A DNA stretch of 64,000 bases. Source: Rhodosorus marinus (Eukaryota; Rhodophyta; Stylonematophyceae; Stylonematales; Stylonemataceae). The position numbers and the translations under genes were made by a program. The notes under the pieces were generated by a model. That model was not told the origin of the DNA and made no database searches. It saw only the letters and a program-made list of their open reading frames with translations. Below, in pieces: positions 37,352-51,028 of this stretch. The stretch spans positions 2,418,001 through 2,482,000 of the forward strand of contig JAMWBK010000003.1 of NCBI GenBank assembly GCA_029953675.1, given 5' to 3'. Every line of letters begins with the position of its first letter. Positions within the stretch are counted from its first letter, which is position 1.

Positions 37352-38546
37352 TCAGAAAACCTTCGGGAACAGTTTGAAAGGAACGTTCTGCTGGTAATCA
37401 GTGTAGTCATCGCCGTATTTCTCCTCAAGGAATTCCTCTTCGACCTGAATCTTCCTCGTGAAGAAATACGCAAGCGCAGCAGCGAGCGCTATTCGCGCCG
37501 GCGATCCAGTGGCCACGGCATAGCCGAGAGTCGAGATGAGAACACCAGAATAGATCGGATGTCTCACTTTCCCATAAATACCGTCTGTCCTCAGCTCACT
37601 ATCTGGTGTTGGCTTCGGCCAGATGGAAAGCTGTCCAACGCCAAGGTCAACCACGCCTGTTCCATCGAAGATTAGCCATGTTAGTTCTACTCGACGAGTA
37701 CAAACCACTCAGACGAGAGGAATCTCAGCCTTTTGGAATCGGCGATGATTCGCAATCATCGGCTGAGGCTGTACCGCAATGGTAGCAATGTTAAAGTCAT
37801 TGAAAGTTGCTTACTCTTGACACACACGAATGCACCGCTGAAAAGAAGAATTGGGCCGAACATGAACGTCACCAATCCGTCAAGTCCAGCCTGTGGCCGA
37901 AGCAGGAGCAGGGCCAAGCCTAGCTGCAGGAAGCCGTAAGTTTCTCCGCGCTGCAACCAATCACCAGAGAGGAAGTTGTTCAACAACGTCTTGGAACTGT
38001 CTGTTGCTGCATCTCCAAGCTGATCAACATCAATATTCTTGATGTTCACAAGTGACTCGTCGAACTTTGACTGGAGCCTCTCCACCAAATCGCTGAATTT
38101 CGCGTGAACAAAAGCATGAAAAGATCAGCGCAAGTCCAATAGCACGAGTAACGTAGAATCCAAACAATTGAGAGGCGTTAACAGTGTAGTCTAGACTTAC
38201 GAGCCGGTGGTGAACTGCTCAGACTTGTACTCTGGAGTACCAGCGACGTCTTCGGTCTGAGCCTCCTCAATATCAAGCTTGGACTTGCTTTCCTCAGCCG
38301 CCTTGCTCTCAGCCATCGCGCGGACAACCTGTTTCGGAAGGGCACGTGTTAAGCAAAACTCAAAGCTTTCCTCCAGATCCCATCAATATCATGAAGCCCG
38401 TCCGCACAACACTTAATAAACTCATTCCTCCGCCATAAAGAGGGCTAACGTACCTGTCTCCTCAGGGAAACCCTCGCAGATCTACTCGATACGGCACTTC
38501 CGACCCTCCCGGATCTAACTCCAAATGTCCCCACAAAACCAACCAT
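37352..38546 (-). CDS. Plastid-targeted membrane methyltransferase-like protein (ICMT/PEMT superfamily)
   Basis: Four exons, 38546..38454, 38328..38201, 38092..37815 and 37656..37352, give 267 residues with consistent phases. The leader M-V-G-F-V-G-T-F-G-V, then Ser/Arg-rich up to V-R-A-M, is a transit peptide of the Phe-start type. A hydrophilic linker follows, then membrane segments (about 125-145 and 150-165, LQLGLALLLLRP and FMFGPILLFSGAF). The C-terminal half holds the superfamily signature: TDGIYGKVRHPIYSGVL, a further membrane span and EEEFLEEKYGDDYTDYQQNVP. These residues bind S-adenosylmethionine and the head group in isoprenylcysteine carboxyl methyltransferases and phospholipid methyltransferases. 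The substrate is unknown; many plastid and cyanobacterial members are uncharacterised. Confidence 0.8.
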
Positions 38547-41368
38547 TTTTGATCACAGAATACTTCCGATCTACTAACTTCTACAAATACAAACTTCACA
38601 AACTGCTAATCGCTCACCTGCCCCGCCCACTAAAGCACATACACACACAAACTCAATCCTTTCTCAACCAAACCAAAACCAGCAAGCCTCCTTCCCTCCA
38701 CCCCTCACCACCAACAACACCTGTCATAAAAAGCCCTCCTTCCTCGAAAGAGCTTCTTTAAAACTCCTTAAACAGAAAACAAAACAAAAAAGACAGGTAA
38801 AAAGCTCCCCAGTTTGATATCGTATCCCTCACTTTGCCATCAATATCGGCCGGCAACGGAACGAGAAAATGAAACCCTGCTCTCATCTTCCCCCCCAACC
38901 CAGCGGGCCGCGCCTCTTCTTTCACCCAGTCCCTAGTGAATCCCCCGCCCATTTTGAAAACACATTTACAAATAGAAAAAATCCCGACTCAACTGAACCT
39001 AGATTTTACAACCCCTAAAACAACCTCCTACCTCATTTAAACTATTTAAAACTAACCAACCCCTCTACTAGAACACAACAAGACGACTTTCGGCCAAGCT
39101 TCCTTCCCTACCCCCTGTATCTAAGTTGCCATATCAATGATTGCATTTCGTTATTAACTCGAAAAACAAATTATTGCTGATTGAATTTCGCGAGTGATGA
39201 AGGTTTATCACCCCTTTGGATTCATTTATTTTACGAAGACGTTGAGCGGGTATCCACCCACCTTCCTTTTTGATTTCGTCCCAGGCCATTGTGATTATCA
39301 ATCACAACACACGGGACTTTCCCCCTATCGGCCTCTACCACCACGTTGTTGATTCGATTTTACATTGGGAACAATCCAAGAACCCCTTTCCCCTTTCCCC
39401 CTCTTTTTCCTCTTTAAAAAAATTTGGCTCAAAGCTATTTTGACGCCACTAGATAAATTCCAAGAATTTGGGGTTTTAAATATATTTGAAATTTTTCAAA
39501 AAGTGTATCTCTCTCTGTGCCCGATCCCAGTGCTGAAATATCTCTCAACTGCGTATCCTTGTATTTTGTCCTAAAATTCAATACCTGGACCATATCACAA
39601 AATTTATATTTTATATATATTCCTTTCTTGCACAGAGGGGGTTGTTTTCGAAGCTTCTTGTTTTTTAAAACTTCCGAACGATACAATTTATTTTTATTTT
39701 TCCGGTCAGTTTTTCCTTATATTGCGTTCAATTTGGGCTGGGAGGCGTTGATTAAGGTGCAATCTCCTTGGAAAGGGGGAGGGTGGGTGGCTGGAGAGCT
39801 TCTCAAGGCGCCTCTGTCGCTGCCCCCCCTTCCTCTGTTGTCTGTATCCTCATTTTTTTAAAATTGTATTAGGAAATGTTGTGAGTCTTTTCTTGGGTGG
39901 GGGGAGATTTGTTGAGCAGGGAGAGGCGAGAGGGGGAAGAGAAGGGGGAAGGGGGGGGGGTGGCGGATGAGAGCGAATCGCAGGACTGAGGATTGGATTG
40001 GGACGGTGGTTGTCGCGGGGAAAGGTGGCTGTCCACACTCTTTGTAGATCAGGCACGTGCGCGGATCAGTGCAGCCGACTTGTCGGAGAAGGTTTTTGGA
40101 CCTGCAGCCGGAGGAATCGGCTGTTCAGAGGTATTGAACATGACACTTGTTGTGGTCTCCTAATTTCTGAGAAGGGCCTGGAATCTCACTGGCCGCGGGA
40201 AACACAGCCCTGTTCAGTCGCTCTTCTAAACCCCGGCAGTGGAAGCGAAACAATTGCGTACCGCAGAGCGCTGAGTCGCTGCGAACCAAAACTCTGCTCG
40301 CATGTGTCTTTCCTGGACCTCCTTGAGAAGAGGGAACATCGCTTCTAGAGTAATCGGCGAGAACACCTTGATTGTGTACGACGTTTTACGGATCTAGCGT
40401 ATCCTTGTGTAGCAGGTTGTACTAACAGCTCTGTTTCACATGTCGCCTCCTTCGCTTTGAACTCGAAATGATGGTCTCTCCATCTAAGCTGATACTAACC
40501 TCGCTGCTTCTCTTCCACGTATGGAAGTATCTTCTGCAAATCAGCGATTTAGCAGCGTAAGAAACACGTGCGTCGTAGAGTCCAGAAACCGAAGGTCCAT
40601 CTGCTGAAGAATGGAGACGAGCGGCAGCAGGAAAACTAGGTTCTTTGCGAGAAAACCAGACGAGGGCCCTACCCTCCACGGACAGGGCTCCGAAGTCAGC
40701 GAGAATTCTGACATTGAGGATGACCCTGAAAGTCAAGTGAATCTCAACCATCTCCCGTCTCCACTGATTCTGACCCTTCGTAAATCCTTTACTGCACTCA
40801 GAAATTCGAGCAGTTCCAGCCAACATGCAGTATTAGTTATATACCAGATTTCCTATTTGTTCTCCATTTATATAAAAATTCCAGGCTATATTGGTCCGCA
40901 ATACCTAAAAATCACCTAAATTAGCATGTTAAGAGCGATCATCTGCATCTGCAAAAACAAGTATTTTTTTGAAGTTGAGACGAGATCCAGCAAGCACAAA
41001 GAGGGCTCATGAACAGGCTGAGCACTTTCGGGCGACTTTTTGCTAAGGCTAGAAGAATGCACAGAGTTGGAATCCTGGCCCCCGCATCGTACAGAGGACG
41101 CATGTTGTAGTCAAAGCTGTGCGAAAACGGTGGGTTCGTTCTCTCCGCTTCCCACATGATTCAACCGTTGTTCTCCCGTCCAGTTGATTTCCCCCCCTTC
41201 GCCTTGCAGGAAAGACTTGCCGTCCGACGTCGGACGGAAGCTTGACTGTGCTCTTTGTTCAGCCCTTTGCTTGCCCTGCACTTCTTCGTGAACGTGATCC
41301 GACGCAACTGGTCGCTCGCATAGAATCTAGTTTTCTGTACAATCGCTACCAAGCTATACATGAGTACC
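38547..41368. other. Long intergenic region; C-rich then G-rich leader-like segments
   Basis: Positions 38550-39130 are C-rich on the plus strand, the leader composition of the minus-strand methyltransferase-like gene. From 39360 to 39700 the DNA is AT-rich. Positions 39880-40030 are strongly G-rich on the plus strand, which elsewhere marks a plus-strand start, but no protein gene could be recognised downstream. An 18-bp palindrome lies at 41220-41237. Confidence 0.45.
41220..41237. repeat. 18-bp perfect palindrome with GACGTC core
   Basis: CCGTCCGACGTCGGACGG is self-complementary throughout. The GACGTC centre is the kind of core bound by bZIP dimers, but nothing shows it is used. It lies 130 bp past the end of the sulfotransferase-like gene. 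Confidence 0.55.
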
Positions 41369-42635
41369 TTAGGTGTAGCCGTGCTGGCTTAACCAAGTAC
41401 TACAATCAGGGTCGGCCTCGATCGCGTCTATACCTGCTCGCTCGTACTCCTGCAGGGCGGCAGACGTCCGAATATGTCCACGATGCATGTGGGTGCTCGG
41501 ATTGACCGCAACGGTGCTTGAGCACTGCAAGGGCTTGATTCCGTCCAGAAGCGTGGCCAAGATCTCCAGTTCACTTTCCGAGCGCTGTCTTGTCCCAGGT
41601 AGCGGTTCAAGTTCCTGCTTCAACCACGCACGTCCCTGTGCGTCGGCAAACCTGTTTTGAGGCCAGCGAACGTAAGCATTTTAGGACAAGCTAGCCGCGC
41701 AGTGAGTGTTAAATATACAGCGTACTTGTGCGGGATATCCTCCGTTCTGATCCATTGTATCCCGTCTCGGCCAGCCCAGTCCTTGATCTTATCTAGACAA
41801 CGGATTTGAGCCCGTGCCTGAAGCACCCACGTTTTCGGATCCTTCAGGTCAGAAGGACTTAGTAGCCGTGTGTTTTGGAACTCTTCGAGACAAAAATTCT
41901 CCTCGAGCAGATTTTCTTCGTAGACCATGGACGACCAACCCATTCGGATATTGGACAATACTGTGGAGGAGAAAGCGTTAGATAATCTTAAAAGGGATGA
42001 AACTGATCCATGAGATATCTGCGCACCCTGCATTCTGACATCCCGACTGGTGCAGATGATCTTATCTATTCCGAGCTCAGAAGGAGCTCGCTGAACTGAT
42101 CCAAACATTTGGTAGATATGCGGCATCAGGTGTAGCTTAACAACCAACGGCACTCCCATAGACTTCAGCGCTAGAGCCGCAGAGGCACTGTCGTCCGTAG
42201 AGAACGTCTTCGCTGTGGATACTAGATCACTAACATACCCGCTAAGTGTGTTGGGATTATCTGCTTCCAGGGCTTTCCGGATCTGCAAAAAGTTCACCAG
42301 CCCCGGTTGTCAGTCTCGTGTGGATGGATGTTCACCCTTCATCAGCGCTAAACCTGCGGAACATATATTCTCACCATGTTGTAAACGATTGTCGATCCAG
42401 TTCGGGGAAGTCCCATGACAAGAACCAGTGGAGGTTTTTCGTCGTGAGCATCTCCATCGTCCTCACAGGAAAACTCCTTCGGGAACCCAGAATCGTAAAC
42501 TCTGAAATGCGAGTTGTTCAGAATAGGGGGGAAAGATTTCAACCTCGGGGTAAGAAACAGACTGGTCAAGGCAATACCCAGGAAAAAACCGGCGAAGAAC
42601 CGTAGCCAATCGGAGGTCACTCTAGCCATATCCAT
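41369..42635 (-). CDS. Type II membrane sulfotransferase-like protein
   Basis: Four exons, 42635..42375, 42282..42027, 41960..41726 and 41651..41369, give 344 residues. Residues about 10-30 are one hydrophobic span (WLRFFAGFFLGIALTSLFL), as expected for a Golgi type II protein. The 5'-phosphosulfate-binding loop GLPRTGST is at 75-82, and a later I-C-T-S-R-D-V-R segment fits the 3'-phosphate-binding strand (S/T-R-D). The middle is helical and Asp/Glu-rich. The protein ends in a Trp-containing tail. It probably transfers sulfate from PAPS to a glycan or other acceptor; sulfated wall polysaccharides are prominent in red algae, but the substrate is inference. Intron 2 (66 nt) is a multiple of three and open, so retaining it would not break the frame. 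Confidence 0.7.
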
Positions 42636-44248
42636 CAAAGATAACCCTCACCTGCCGTTGAAATCGACATTTTTTAGTTCACGATCTGAACATGCTGGTG
42701 CACGAAAATAACATAACTTCCCCCATCCCTCTCAAAGGGCTACTTGATGGGCACGATCCAGCACATGCCCAACCCTGCTTGCTCCCTACACCTGATATGG
42801 TCAACAATGTTAAACCCAAACGAAAACAAGAATCAATCAACACGAGAGCTCAATCAACTATAAGGCTTAACGGACTGCGTTTTCAATCGCTCTGCTGGGA
42901 TTTCAGGATTCTTAAGCCAAAAAAAAGAGGGGGGTTACAAGCAAACCCTTATCGCATCCCCCTTCTTGTTTTTCATCCACCGTATCTCCGAAAAGAAAAC
43001 AGCAAAAAGGCAGTCGACGATTTTCTAAACTTGTCCATTCGGCGGGGGGAGGGGGTAGCATCGGATAGCAGTTCAAGTGCGCAGTTCAGGGTGAGCGGTC
43101 AAAAAAAAGAAGAAGCAAAGAGTATGTCCCTATAGAATATCGGATATTCAGCGAGTTAACAGTGGATCAACCAATTAAACAGCGGAATGTCAATGTAGAA
43201 GTTGGGGTATGACACTTGTAAGTAAATGATTGGTTTTAGAATCCCGAATCAGATTGGAGTTTCTTTTTTACAGGACAAAAATAATCCAAAAACGTAGAGA
43301 AGGCGAAGATGGCTAGTGTTTTTTTCCTGAGAACTGGAGAATCGTATATTATACTATAATACCTTGTACAATATTCGCGCCCGACCCCCTCCCTCAGAAT
43401 CATTTTTTTGGTAAATCTGAAATATCCTCTCTTATGGCTTCATTCGCCAAATTATCTACAAAGTTGAGTTTCTTATCATAGGGGTTAAATATTGTTCAAG
43501 TTGCAATACCCCATAGGGGCTCCTCTTTCCAAACATGAAGGGTAAGACCATGATGGAACAGAATAAACTTGATTCTTGTGTTCTCAAGCAAGGGGGTCAT
43601 TTTTGAATTGTTTTATAAACTTGGATGGTTTCTATGATAGTATTTGGGACTGGCTTTAGGGGGGTACATATTTCTAAAAAAAGGAGGGGTCAGAGGAGAG
43701 ATGGGGTAGGGGGGCTTGTTTGCTAGGGCCCAGGTAAGTTTTGGAAAAATCGATGATCAAAGGGAACACTGGACTAAACGGCTTTTCGGGTTGTTGGGAT
43801 CGTTTTGGGTGTGGGGGGGGGGGAGGGAACTAGTTCAGTTACTCGTTCAGGGAGAGATGTGGGAGATGGATAAATGGCAGTAGCTTGTGTGTGGCGTTGG
43901 TGAGTTTAGTTTTTTTTCTGAGGGGTGGGAGGAGGGAGAGGGAGTGGAGGTGGGTTTACGTGGAGAAGATTACTGTAACAGTTCTTCTTGGGTTCTTGAG
44001 AGAAATGTCTTGAGGTGTTAGGATATTGTGGTAGAGTGGGGTTTGGGAGGGGTGTGTCTGCCTTTGAGCTTTTGGACTGATGATTTGGGGGTTTCGAGGG
44101 GGAAGGGAGAACGCGTCATAGGGTGAACAAAACGCTGCTGGTGGATTAGGAGTGTGAGAAAGAGAGGAAGGTAGTGGTGCTTGGTCAGTTTGGGCGGGGT
44201 TGGGCAGGTTGCGGGAAGGGGTTTGCTGAATTTGTAAGTTTGGGCAAG
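42636..44248. other. Intergenic region ending in a G-rich leader
   Basis: No gene was recognised. From 43800 to 44240 the plus strand is strongly G-rich and C-poor, and forms the leader of the MAP kinase gene; proline-rich minus-strand frames there are artefacts. Confidence 0.5.
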
Positions 44249-46351
<2,103 letters not shown>

Positions 46352-46892
46352 GTCTGTCCTGAGGCAGTACTTTGATTTCAAACCAGAAGCGTAATTGAAG
46401 AAAGAGGTATGATCTGGCTCCCAAGTAAGCTGATGATTAGGGACGTGATGAGACAAAATGACTAATCAACGAAAGCAAGCGTTGCAACGGATAAGCGTGT
46501 CACCAGCTCCCCCATATGCCGAAGCTGGGAGGGACGAACCACATATTTTCTTTTTGAGGTGAGATGCCGAGGACTCAAACTTCTGGTTCCCAGAATATTG
46601 TCGCACCTCGTCCTCGCCGAGTGGAACAATTTCAGGGCATACTGTGGAAGCCTGGTCTGGCTTCTGCGTCCCATTGTTCGTTCATAATTGTACCTTTGAA
46701 GTGCTCGAAAGTTAGAGCGGACTATTAAATGTGATACATGTTTAGAATCCAAACAGTGAGCCCGTGCGATGGAATCGCGGATGGCCTCCTGTGCGAAACT
46801 CTATCAACCCAAGCAGCCTTGAGAAAGATGCATTTAAATATTACTTCAGGTGCATTCAAGGCTTCGGCTCCGGATCGAAACAAATTCCAAAT
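46352..46892. other. Intergenic 3' region between convergent genes
   Basis: This lies between the MAP kinase (plus) and Tat-SF1 (minus). No gene or repeat was seen. Confidence 0.5.
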
Positions 46893-48596
46893 CTAGTCCT
46901 CCTGCTGAGTCTCAAGGAACTTCGCCCACGACTCCTCTCGTTTTCTTCTTTGCTCATCAGTCTCCTTTACCCTGAAATCGCTCTTTCCATCGAAGAATCC
47001 AGCTTCAAGCTTTCTCCCGTCGAAGAATCTTTCATTCATCACCTCGATGCAGCTGCGCAGTTCATTCCAAACAACCGAAACCAAAAACGAGAACAAGTGG
47101 AAAGCAGCCTCAATCAGGATCCCGAGGAAGCGTCCCCATCTCAAAGAGTCTGTAGCGGTTGTCAATACCTTTCCGCTGAAGCTGGCTGTTTGAACTTCAC
47201 GGCCACCACTCCTTCGTTGTTTCCGTTGAAAACCGTAACCTTCTCGACTTCGCCCATCTTCGAACACTCGATCTCCATATCTTCGCGAAGGTCCTGTCCA
47301 ACGTAGGTGTCATTTTTGTCATCACAGCAATGTTCTTTGTCGTCAATCGACTTCGCCACGGTAACTATTACCTCGTAATCCGTTGGGTTTGTCATTTGAT
47401 TTGGATCGAAACAATGTTTCAGGATCACTATTCGAAGTCCTCTACCGTCGTCAACGCCTTCATTCCAGCCCAGTGCTTTCTCCTTGAGGGCCTGCTGGGC
47501 ATTGGCCACACCCTGAAAAATATATCCCCAAAGGCTTTCAAAACTTGTGCATGGCCGAATGTGAGCAGGCGTGGTTAAAAGGCACCCACTGACCCTCACC
47601 TTTTGACGCTTCGGCCGTGAAATATACGTGTTGCCTTTAATCTTAAATTCAGCTTTTCGGACTTCGAGGTTCCATCCGGGTTTGAACTCTGCGCCGTCGA
47701 GGAGTAGCACAGCGTTGTCAACAGATGGCGGCTGAAGGTAGGTCACGACCCCGTCACCTGAGCCATGTGAGCGAAGGCTTAGCGTACGGGTTGCACCATT
47801 CGCCTACTCATGTCATTATTCTGTAAACGCCTACCTTTGAGTTGATCTTTTTCGTCCCGATAGAGTTTTACTTTTGCTTTTCCCGTGTCCGGGTCAGGCT
47901 TAATGATTCCGCACTTCGAGAAGTACTTCTCGACGTCCTCATCAGTGCTATCGGGAGGTATTCCCGCAAAATAAACGCTGGAGTTGTTTTTTATCATCTT
48001 TTTGAGCTTCTCTCTTTCTCGCTTGAGCTTCTTCTTCTGCCTCTTCTCCTCCTCGGCCTTGAGCATTTCCACTCCAGATTGTTGTACTTCTGCTTCAGCT
48101 TTGGGTTTCTTCTCCCCCGCGGTGTCAGTAAAATCACCCGGGACTTTGCCCTCCTCTTCACCATCGAGGGGATCGTGTCTCACCAGTAGCTCACGAAGTT
48201 CTTCTATTTCTGATGCCGGCTTCCATGCATTCATTCCGGACTTCCAAAACAGACTTAGTCCGTCAATCTCTCCGGCCTGGACGCGCTTCGAAATAGCATC
48301 TGGAAGCAACGGGCCATGTCTACCCCCATCTTCATCAGCAAACATCCAAGCTCTACCCTGCCAAAACAAAGGGCAAAGGACAATAAATCGGCCGTTCGAA
48401 ATCAAGCCAAGGTGCTAAACCCTATAACAAAGCAAAACGCATGCAATTTCAACCATACCTCTATTTCAGAAACCCTCTGCCAGTCATCAAGACCTTCCGA
48501 CCAAACGAGAACATCACCAGGGATATTCTCCCAGGTCACCGGACCACTCTGCCTACCTTCCTCATTCAAATACCACCAGGATGCCTCCGACTCCAT
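46893..48596 (-). CDS. HTATSF1: Tat-SF1/Cus2-type U2 snRNP splicing factor with two GYF_2 domains
   Basis: Five exons, 48596..48459, 48357..47835, 47757..47600, 47512..47169 and 47052..46893, encode 440 residues. Two GYF_2-like domains open the protein (WWYLNEEGRQSGPVTWENI ... VWSEGLDDWQ, and WMFADEDGGRHGPLLPDAI ... FWKSGMNAWKP); the exon junction falls exactly between them. A charged KKKLKRERE linker leads to RRM1 (SVYFAGIPPDSTDEDVEKYFSKCG ... VKLYRD). The last part is a U2AF-homology RRM: LKHCFDPNQM, EIECSKMGEVEKVTVF and the R-x-F signature in ERFFDGRKLEAGFFDG. Tat-SF1/Cus2 binds SF3B1 and helps U2 snRNA fold and the prespliceosome assemble in the nucleus. The start ATG (48596) is the first in frame. 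GYF domains bind proline-rich partners. Confidence 0.9.
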
Positions 48597-48923
48597 CAGC
48601 GTCCCACAACCATCCACTATCCCAGCACCTCAACCCGCACACACCCCTCAAAAAATTGCGAACCAGGCCTCTCCTTACAAAGACCGAGCTTTCTCAAAAG
48701 TCTTAACTCCGCCTTAATGTGATTCCCGCTCCACTCTCTCCTCTCCCTCAGCACCTCATCATTCCAGATCTACCAAAACCAATCTCCAAATGCATCCACC
48801 CTGCTCCCCCCGTGAGCCATCAAAATCGATGGAGTTCATCATCCTCGACGTTTCCTTTTGTCCCACTGACTATGGGACGAAATGATGGGACACCTCCACG
48901 TTGCACATCATTTATCAATCAAC

Positions 48924-48942
48924 ATATATATATATATATAAT
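48924..48942. repeat. (AT)n microsatellite
   Basis: A pure alternating AT run of 19 bases. Confidence 0.9.
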
Positions 48943-50312
48943 AAACAATATCCATACTTTATATTTGATATATTCTTGTTGTTTATTTTTTGTTTTTGGC
49001 GCATACTTACGGTAATCTTTAACAAGTCTCCGCGCACTTTTTTTGGCACATGTTTCATAAATGTGGAAGGATATGGTCTAGATTATGAGCCGATCTAATG
49101 TCAAAAAAATTTCTTAATACCTATTTTTGCGTCCATGTTTTGCACGTAGTGACAAGATCTGGTATCGCATTTAATAAATTATGGGTTTCTCGAATCTTTG
49201 GTCTTTTGTGGTGAGGGGTTGAGGGGTTGCTTGTAGGGTGGCTATACTGTTGGAAATGTTGACTTTCTAGGGTTCGGGTAGCTGGCTATTGTGCCGTATT
49301 GGACGGCTAGGCGGAGACCGAGGAGGTAAGATATATGGGGACTTCTATGATCCAGGAATTTCTCCGTTGTTTGACCACAGAAGATGCTTCTGGCGAGGTT
49401 GAATCCTGAGTCTTTCGGATGGGTTAGTGACCTCATCCCTGCACTCTTTCTTGGGTTTACGTTAGGGATCCCTAGCTCGGAGTGGCGACAGTGCGCGACT
49501 GCTATCCCTATCTCCTACTTGACGTGTCTAGATATCTGAAGAGATCGAGATTGCTCGTCCCTCGTGAGTCTGACCTCCGAAGATTGGTCATTGCGCGGCG
49601 CGTAGTAAAAGAAGGCATGCCGCGCTATAGTAGGTTTACCTAAGCAGGCGATAAAAAATTCTCCCTCTCTATGAGGCTGAGTCCCTAATGGTTCTGTCCC
49701 TCTACTCAGTCACCACTCGCGCAAGCATTGTGTTGAGCGACTCTGGCAATAAACGTAGCTCATCAGCCTGAATTCCTGCCATGGCCGCACTATATCCGCT
49801 GAGCCGGTTTGAGTGTGTCAGTCATCTCCAGTACAAGCCAATAGTCGTGCCAAGTGATTGCATTCGCAGCCCAACCAATCGAGAATGCTGAATCCCAGTA
49901 AATGGGAGGTGATTGGCCGACCTTGGCAACTCTCGTAGCTCAAGACCCAGCGAAAATTTACATGCAAAACATAAAATCAGTTTTCCAAAGATGCTTCTCG
50001 CCCTGCTTTTCATCTGACAATGTCAGACTAGCTGTTTGCTGAGAATTGTCGTCTGCATACTGCACTCTAACCTCCAACCTCGGCAACCCTGATGCCGACG
50101 GATTATGGAAACATTTTCGTCGTTTCCAAAAATAGAAAAATATTGGTACCCTCTAAGAATTTTAATATTTGAATGAAATTTGTACTGGCATATGGAAACT
50201 CCAGAATAATGCCTCAGGGTTTCCCATCGTCGCCGCCTTGTCAGAGGTTCCACACTGTCGTCCGCTTTCCATTGCGTATATATTCTAGACGCTTGCTTTT
50301 CAAAAGGGTGGC

Positions 50313-50348
50313 TCTGGGGCGGATGCTCAATTGAGCATCCGCCCCAGA
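50313..50348. repeat. Perfect 36-bp palindrome without spacer
   Basis: Eighteen bases beginning TCTGGGGCGGATG are followed at once by their exact reverse complement; the centre is CAA|TTG. The arms are GC-rich at the outside. Such a sequence can extrude as a cruciform. It lies about 700 bp past the stop of the C2H2 gene at 51029. Confidence 0.9.
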
Positions 50349-50429
50349 ATTGCAAGTTCAGAAAAAGTTGAAACAATTATTCAGCTCAACTGGCTGCCGG
50401 AGAGGGTCTTGTTCGGCATCGGAGGACGT

Positions 50430-50640
50430 CAGTCCCGGGCGAGGACAGGAGTGAAAAAAGACAGCTTCTTATCGTCCATATCGCAACTAATTTTGTATAA
50501 AAATTCAACCTTGCTCCTGAAATCATTTTCAAAACGGTAAAAAAGCTGCCGTTCGCGCTAAAACTCCCGTCTACCCATCAAACCACTTTCACAGGATTCT
50601 GATGATTCTTTCTCGAGAATTCCGATAACGAAATCTGGTT
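50430..50640 (-). other. Conserved coding-like block, copy 1 (possible unknown gene)
   Basis: On the minus strand this segment and 61095-61300 share two stretches in one reading frame: I-G-I-L-E-x-E-x-S-E-S and ENDF(R/K)S(K/T)VEFLYKI..DMD. Many of the differences are in third codon positions (TTA versus CTG for Leu, AGC versus AGT for Ser). Stops between the two stretches would fall inside a short intron. This looks like two exons of one protein family, or two young pseudogenes of it. Family unknown. A possible upstream exon starts at the ATG at 50927. Confidence 0.4.
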
Positions 50641-51028
50641 AGCACTAATTCTCCACAGATCAACGCGAAAGGCGCGGTACGAGTCGTTTTATTGTTACGG
50701 GGTCTGGCAGATACCCTATCACTGCCATGCAGCTGGTTTCCGAATTCGTTCTTGAAACAGCCTCCAACCAAAGCAACCTTGTCTAAGCAGCGGATCTGCT
50801 GTCGGACGGCTTTTTGCGGAAATCTATTTTCGCCGTTGTCCGGCTTTGCAGTAGTCGCCATTTTCCGCTGAAGCTCCATCGGCTTGGATTGATCAACAAT
50901 TCTTAATGTAGTTTGTGAGTTAACCATTAATTAATTCATGATTGGGTTAAAATTTAGATGCGTGCATGCGAGGTTACCCTCCACGCTAATTTCTAATCTA
51001 CAAAATTTCCGGCGGCCGGGACAGAGGT

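Larger units (their letters stand above)
48597..51028. other. Intergenic region with a perfect long palindrome and a conserved block
   Basis: Positions 48600-48900 are C-rich, the leader of Tat-SF1 on the minus strand. A (TA)n tract lies at 48924-48942. Up to 50300 no gene is seen. A 36-bp palindrome (50313-50348) and a coding-like block shared with 61095-61300 (50430-50640) are listed separately. A minus-strand frame starting at 50927 could be the 5' part of a gene that includes this block. Confidence 0.4.

Noticed and set aside
50707-50927. Similarity of QQIRCLDK (minus, near 50780) to AQIRCLDK of the sulfotransferase-like protein
   Set aside because: Only about seven residues match and flanking sequence does not align; treated as chance.
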